Of a DNA stretch of 8,619 bases, positions 5,721 through 8,619 are shown piece by piece. The stretch is taken from positions 1 through 8,619 of the forward strand of contig JAEZCY010000271.1 in assembly GCA_023429845.1 (NCBI GenBank), written 5' to 3'. The DNA is from Acidobacteriota bacterium (GTDB lineage Bacteria > Acidobacteriota > Vicinamibacteria > Vicinamibacterales > Vicinamibacteraceae). The notes beneath the pieces are model-generated. The model saw nothing but the letters and a program-made list of their open reading frames with translations. It had not been told where the DNA came from and did not search any database. Numbering within the stretch: the first letter of the stretch is position 1; the number at the start of each line of letters is the position of its first letter. The translations under genes were made by a program, and so were the position numbers.

Positions 5721-6497
5721 ATGTCAGCGCATCATCAGCCGGTCATCATCGTCAAGAAGAAGAAGGGCGGCCACGGCGGCCACCACGGAGGCGCATGGAA
5801 GGTGGCCTACGCGGACTTCGTCACCGCGATGATGGCCTTCTTCCTGGTGATGTGGCTCGTCAACCAGAGCCAGGACGTCAAGGACGCCGTCGCCGGCTAC
5901 TTCAAGGATCCGGGCATCTTCGAGCATGAGGGCGGACGCTCGCCGATTGCCTCGGGAGCCGGCCTCGTCGGGGCGAGTGCTTCGGGCCCGGCGCCGGACG
6001 TGGCCGCGGCCACGGCTGCGCTCGAGCGCGCCGCCGAGCGCATCAAGGAGCGGCTCAAGGCGATCCCGGGTTTCAAGAATCTCGAGGACCTCGTCGACGT
6101 GAAGGTCACTGCCGAAGGGCTCCGCATCGAACTGCAGGAGGGCGGGCGCGAGACGTTCTTCGACTCCGGCAGCGCACGGGTGAAGAAGGAAACGCAGGAG
6201 GTGCTGCGCGTCATCGGCCGGGAACTCGCGCAGCTGCCGCAGTCCATCGCGGTCGAAGGGCACACGGACGCGGCCCCGTTCGGCAAGGACCACGCGTACA
6301 CCAACTGGGAGCTGTCGGCGGATCGCGCCAATGCCGCGCGGCGCATCATGGAAACCGCCGGCCTGCCGGAGTCGCACGTCAAGGCGATTCGCGGGTTTGC
6401 CGACACGATCCTCCGCACGCCTGGTGAGCCGTTCAACTCCAGGAACCGTCGTGTCTCCATCGTGGTGCAGAACGCCGGGGTGGCGGAGCCACGATGA
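5721..6497 (+). CDS. motB: Flagellar motor stator protein MotB
   Basis: This stator subunit anchors the MotA ring to peptidoglycan. The N-terminus is Lys-rich then Gly/His-rich (residues 12-24), followed by the membrane helix WKVAYADFVTAMMAFFLVMW, nearly identical to E. coli MotB; D32 is the proton-binding aspartate at the same position number as in E. coli. A linker with a Gly/Ala-rich segment (about 70-95) leads to an OmpA-like domain (about 125-255) carrying FDSGSARV, VEGHTDAAP, TNWELSADRANAARR and NRRVSIVVQN. The helix composition supports proton use. AGGA (5710-5713) lies 7 nt before the ATG and overlaps the motA stop region. The stop overlaps the start of the response regulator by ATGA, so the regulator is translationally coupled to the motor. 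Length (258) is a little shorter than E. coli MotB (about 308) but all core motifs are present. Confidence 0.96.
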   Translation: MSAHHQPVIIVKKKKGGHGGHHGGAWKVAYADFVTAMMAFFLVMWLVNQSQDVKDAVAGYFKDPGIFEHEGGRSPIASGAGLVGASASGPAPDVAAATAALERAAERIKERLKAIPGFKNLEDLVDVKVTAEGLRIELQEGGRETFFDSGSARVKKETQEVLRVIGRELAQLPQSIAVEGHTDAAPFGKDHAYTNWELSADRANAARRIMETAGLPESHVKAIRGFADTILRTPGEPFNSRNRRVSIVVQNAGVAEPR

Positions 6498-7798
6498 AGG
6501 CGCTGATCGTCGATGACGAACCCACGGCGCGCCTCCTCCTGAGCCGGATCCTGCAGCGCGAGTTGAACTGCGTGGTCGTCGAGGCCACCAACGGCATCGA
6601 AGCGCTCGACGTCCTCGGACGGGAGTCGTTCGACTTCGTCGTGATCGACGTGATGATGCCGCTGATGGACGGGCTCAAGACCCTCGAAGCGATTCGGGCG
6701 ACACCGGCCGTTCGACATCTGCCGGTCATGGTCCTGTCGGCCGTGCGCGACGAGGCGCAGGTGCGCCGGCTCCTGGCGCTCGGCGTCAGCGCCTATCTGA
6801 CCAAGCCGCTGCGGGTGGACGATGCGGCGGCGCGCATCCGCCGCTTCGTCGCCGGCATCGGTGCGGGTGCCATCGATACGCCGCAGGCACAGCGCCGCTC
6901 GCTCTCGGGCCTGCCTGACCAATCGACGATGCTCGTCGTCGATGGCGACGCGGTGTTCAGGCAGATGGTCCGCCGCACGCTCGGCGACCGTTACGTCGTT
7001 GTCGAAGCGGAGGGTGGCGCACAGGGGCTGCGGGCCTGCCTCGCATCGCCGCCGGCCGTGGTGCTGCTCGGGCTGCAACTGGGCGCGGTGCCGCCGGCGA
7101 TGTTCCTGCGGAAGCTGCGCAGCCTGCCGCATCTGGCGCTCGTGCCCGTGGTGGTCGCGGGCACGCGCAGCGCCAGCGTGCCACTCGCCTACGCCGATGC
7201 GGTGATTCCGCGCACGCTCGTGGCCGAGGCATTCCGCGCGCAGTTCGAGGCGCTCGTGGCGGGCCGCAGCGTCGTCGAATGCGCGCTGACCACGCGGCCG
7301 AAGCTGCGCTCGCAGATGATCGGGGCGGTGGAGCAGGTCTTCGGGCTGATGCTCGGCATCGAGGTGTACACCGGCGTCGCCGACTCGACCGTGCCGACGC
7401 CCGGCGCGGACCTGACCCGGGTGATGATGGGGCTGCCGCATGAAGACGCGGATGTCGAGTTCGGCTTCGTGACGGACCCGGAGATGAGCGAACGCATGGC
7501 CGCGATCGTGCGCCGCGGCGGCAACGCCAACGCCGAGCACGTCTCGTCCGCCTTGCAGGAGATGGCGCGGATGATCGGCGGCCGCCTGCAGAATGCCTTG
7601 CGTGTGGACGGCGACGAGGTCAACCTGCAACGAGCGGTCGTCGAACGCATGGGTGCCGAGACGCTCAGCGACAGTGGCTGGGTCGCGGTGTCGTTCAGCA
7701 GCGCCGCCGGCGATCTCCGTTTCACGGGCGTGCTGCGATCCGCCGCGCGCGTCGCGGCAGCGCCGCCGATGCGGGCGCCCGTCGCCGCCGATGCATGA
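6494..7798 (+). CDS. Response regulator: receiver + pseudo-receiver + CheX-like domain
   Basis: This is a 434-residue cytoplasmic signalling protein with three regions. Region 1 (about 1-122) is an intact receiver: acidic pair D7-D8, phospho-acceptor D52 (FVVIDVMMP), S82 and K104 (LTKPL). Region 2 (about 145-255) resembles a second receiver, with MLVVDGDAVF at 146-155, but the acceptor is replaced by glycine (VVLLGLQLG, G193) and the TKP lysine motif is absent, so it should not be phosphorylated in the usual way. Region 3 (about 268-425) is CheX-like: MIGAVEQVFGLMLGIEV is a typical opening of the CheX fold, and ALQEMARMIGG holds E356 but R359 where the phosphatase motif ExxN has Asn. CheX-type domains dephosphorylate CheY or bind phospho-receivers; loss of Asn suggests binding without catalysis. 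GGAG (6485-6488) lies 5 nt before the ATG. Receiver assignment is firm; the CheX-like call is moderately firm. Confidence 0.85.
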   Translation: MKALIVDDEPTARLLLSRILQRELNCVVVEATNGIEALDVLGRESFDFVVIDVMMPLMDGLKTLEAIRATPAVRHLPVMVLSAVRDEAQVRRLLALGVSAYLTKPLRVDDAAARIRRFVAGIGAGAIDTPQAQRRSLSGLPDQSTMLVVDGDAVFRQMVRRTLGDRYVVVEAEGGAQGLRACLASPPAVVLLGLQLGAVPPAMFLRKLRSLPHLALVPVVVAGTRSASVPLAYADAVIPRTLVAEAFRAQFEALVAGRSVVECALTTRPKLRSQMIGAVEQVFGLMLGIEVYTGVADSTVPTPGADLTRVMMGLPHEDADVEFGFVTDPEMSERMAAIVRRGGNANAEHVSSALQEMARMIGGRLQNALRVDGDEVNLQRAVVERMGAETLSDSGWVAVSFSSAAGDLRFTGVLRSAARVAAAPPMRAPVAADA

Positions 7799-7815
7799 GC
7801 AGCACCGAACGTGGT

Positions 7816-7843
7816 GGAAGGCCGTCAGTTGTCTGACCGATTG
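7816..7843 (+). promoter_or_regulatory. Candidate sigma-28-like promoter before the Hpt gene
   Basis: GGAAG (7816-7820) and ACCGATTG (7836-7843) are separated by 15 nt, the same spacing as in the candidate before the gene at 4140, and the right box differs from that one only at its first base. A start near 7851 would leave a leader of about 37 nt. The box overlaps a small inverted repeat, GTCAG (7824-7828) and CTGAC (7833-7837). Each part alone is weak. Confidence 0.25.
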
Positions 7844-7887
7844 CCGCGGCACATCGCCGCCGCACGGGCGCTGACACCGACTCGAAG

Positions 7888-8283
7888 ATGACTATGCCGA
7901 TGACCCCAGCGGTGGACCCGGAGGTGCTGGAGATGCTCGCGTCGCTCCAGGAGCCTGGCGAGCCCGACCTCGTGGTGGAACTCGTGTCGCTGTTCCTGCG
8001 CGACACGCCTGAACGGCTGCGTGCGCTGGACGACCGTCCCCTCGACGCCGCGCAGGTGACACGCGTGGCTCACGCCGTGAAGGGCAGCGCCGGCAACCTT
8101 GGCGCCTCCCACCTGCAGGACCTCGCCGGTCAGCTCGAACAGGCGGGATACCAGGGCCGTTCCCCGGACGCGCTGGCGACACTCGCCGACGACGTCCAGG
8201 CCGAGTACGTCCGCGTGGAGCAGTACCTCCGCGGCGTGCTTGCCAATCGCGACGCCGGCGACGGGTCCGCGCCGCCCGCCTGA
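7888..8283 (+). CDS. Stand-alone histidine phosphotransfer (Hpt) protein
   Basis: This small all-helical cytoplasmic protein carries a phosphoryl group on histidine between a kinase's receiver and another receiver. The 131 residues contain the Hpt signature RVAHAVKGSAGNLGA with H62 as phospho-acceptor, K65, G66 and the usual small residues after it, preceded by LVSLFLRDTPERLRAL (helix B) and followed by LAGQLEQAG and a long C-terminal helix. No kinase domain is attached. It follows the three-part response regulator by an 89-nt gap, so it may serve that receiver, but partner identity is inference. The start is uncertain: ATG codons lie at 7888, 7894 and 7900. GAAG (7884-7887) directly abuts the first and is 6 nt before the second, so 7894 is an equally good start; the domain is unaffected. 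Confidence 0.9.
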   Translation: MTMPMTPAVDPEVLEMLASLQEPGEPDLVVELVSLFLRDTPERLRALDDRPLDAAQVTRVAHAVKGSAGNLGASHLQDLAGQLEQAGYQGRSPDALATLADDVQAEYVRVEQYLRGVLANRDAGDGSAPPA

Positions 8284-8350
8284 TCGACCCTCCGCTCGTC
8301 AGCGCACGGACGCGCGTGCTCTCCGCGCCCGCCGATGCTTCACGCCTGTG

Positions 8351-8378
8351 CTGGCGAGGCGATCCCCTGCCTCGCCGG
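8351..8378 (+). terminator. Strong hairpin downstream of the Hpt gene, likely terminator
   Basis: GGCGAGGC (8353-8360) and GCCTCGCC (8369-8376) form a perfect 8-bp stem with an 8-nt loop, extendable by a T-G wobble and a C-G pair to 10 bp. It begins 67 nt after the Hpt stop, the position expected for the end of the transcription unit. No T-run follows, so if it terminates it may do so in the U-tract-poor manner seen in many GC-rich bacteria, or need Rho. Confidence 0.45.
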
Positions 8379-8393
8379 CCTGGCGCCCCCGAT

Positions 8394-8420
8394 TCAAGAT
8401 CAGCCGGCCCGTGCCGATCT
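8394..8420 (+). promoter_or_regulatory. Candidate sigma-28 promoter before the secreted-protein gene
   Basis: TCAAGATC (8394-8401), an 11-nt spacer, and GCCGATCT (8413-8420) match the sigma-28 consensus TAAAGTTT-N11-GCCGATAA at 5 of 8 and 6 of 8 positions with exactly the E. coli spacing. TCAAG also equals the -35 core known for Pseudomonas FliA promoters. A start near 8428 would give a leader of about 78 nt that includes the hairpin at 8451-8474. This is the best of the three sigma-28-like sites in the window. Confidence 0.4.
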
Positions 8421-8450
8421 CACCGGGAGCCACAAGGGTCGCCGCACCGG

Positions 8451-8474
8451 CGCCCCTGCGGTCCGCACGGGGCG
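8451..8474 (+). promoter_or_regulatory. Strong bulged hairpin upstream of the secreted-protein gene
   Basis: CGCCCC (8451-8456) pairs with GGGGCG (8469-8474), continued inward by TGCG (8457-8460) with CGCA (8464-8467) around a GTC loop, with C8468 as the only bulge. This 10-bp GC-rich hairpin ends 31 nt before the ATG at 8506. An alternative pairing, CCGCA (8442-8446) with TGCGG (8457-8461), competes with it. It may be a leader structure or a second terminator; no T-run follows. Confidence 0.4.
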
Positions 8475-8505
8475 GGCTGCGGTTCGAGGCATCGCCGAGG
8501 CATAC

Positions 8506-8619
8506 ATGCGCATCTTCACGACGGCCCTTCTTCTCGTTGGAACGCTCGCTCTTCACGGTCAGCTGTCGCCGGCAGACGCCCAGGTCCGCGGTCTCGGTCG
8601 CATCAACGGCGTCGTGCTC
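8506..8619 (+). CDS. Secreted or periplasmic protein, N-terminal fragment (cut by window end)
   Basis: The first 38 codons of an open reading frame are visible and run off the window. They encode a typical Sec signal peptide: a short basic start (MRIF), a hydrophobic core TTALLLVGTLAL, and a cleavage motif with ADA before QV at about residues 23-26. The mature start, VRGLGRINGVVL, resembles the beginning of carboxypeptidase-regulatory-like or similar beta-sandwich domains (GxIxGvV), common in exported proteins of Acidobacteriota, but too little remains to name a function. GAGG (8497-8500) lies 5 nt before the ATG as ribosome-binding site. The gene appears separate from the Hpt unit, with 222 nt and two hairpins between, and has its own candidate promoter. 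Confidence 0.7.
   Translation, partial: MRIFTTALLLVGTLALHGQLSPADAQVRGLGRINGVVL

Noticed and set aside
4490..5929. 479-codon + frame across the HD-GYP-like gene, motA and the start of motB
   Set aside because: Its product is almost wholly Arg/Ala/Gly/Pro, and the overlapping frames encode well-conserved proteins; it is an out-of-frame shadow.
7824..7837. Inverted repeat GTCAG-TTGT-CTGAC before the Hpt gene as a terminator of the response-regulator gene
   Set aside because: The stem is only 5 bp, of mixed composition and without a T-run; noted only as part of the candidate promoter area.
5897..7852. 651-codon open frame on the minus strand opposite motB and the response regulator
   Set aside because: It is antisense to two genes with clear motifs, its translation is His/Arg-rich low-complexity sequence without recognisable domains, and long antisense frames are expected at this GC content.
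7791..7874. Short + frame (27 codons, Trp- and Cys-containing) overlapping the end of the response regulator
   Set aside because: There is no ribosome-binding site at a usable distance, it is the tail of a longer out-of-frame shadow, and nothing resembles a known small protein.
1..8619. CRISPR arrays, tRNA or rRNA genes, insertion sequences, phage attachment sites
   Set aside because: No direct-repeat arrays, cloverleaf or rRNA segments, transposase motifs or terminal inverted repeats were seen on either strand; codon use looks uniform throughout.

Overview
The window is a compact, GC-rich (by eye near 70 %) bacterial segment in which every supported gene lies on the + strand. It is a flagellar-motor and motility-signalling locus. 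Taxonomic assignment is tentative. The GC content, a dual stator set, and a signal-peptide protein whose mature part opens with a GRINGVV-type segment would fit a motile Acidobacteriota (Vicinamibacteria-like) genome, but a deltaproteobacterium or another GC-rich Gram-negative cannot be excluded. OmpA-like peptidoglycan-binding MotB proteins and a Sec signal peptide with an ADA cleavage motif indicate a cell wall and secretion.

Region 1 (1-2328) is a tight transcription unit. It holds the 3' part of an SpsF-type cytidylyltransferase, a small FlbD/SwrD-family protein, and a MotC/PomA-like plus MotD-like stator pair. Spacing is ATGA overlap, 2 nt, then ATGA overlap. The layout suggests surface-sugar activation (possibly flagellin glycosylation) coupled to motor-power genes.

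Region 2 (2329-4027) is a complete two-domain glutamine-dependent NAD+ synthetase, nadE. It sits between the two motor modules and possibly has its own near-leaderless promoter.

Region 3 (4028-8283) begins with a 112-nt intergenic stretch holding inverted repeats, a candidate sigma-28 box and a leader that could fold over its own Shine-Dalgarno. It continues with a degenerate HD-GYP-like protein that lacks the expected metal-ligand histidines, then a second stator pair close to E. coli MotA/MotB. Next comes a three-part response regulator (receiver, pseudo-receiver, CheX-like domain) overlapping motB by ATGA, and after a gap a stand-alone Hpt protein. Together these look like a motor output unit with its own regulators: one intact phospho-acceptor receiver, one histidine phosphotransfer protein, and two domains that appear to have kept their fold but lost catalysis.

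Region 4 (8284-8619) holds two strong hairpins, another candidate sigma-28-like box, and the first 38 codons of a secreted protein cut by the window end.

The most interesting points are the pseudo-enzyme character of the HD-GYP and CheX-like/pseudo-receiver domains, the possible alternative-fold leader at 4097-4134, and the recurrence of a sigma-28-like box in front of three of the four genes preceded by a real gap.
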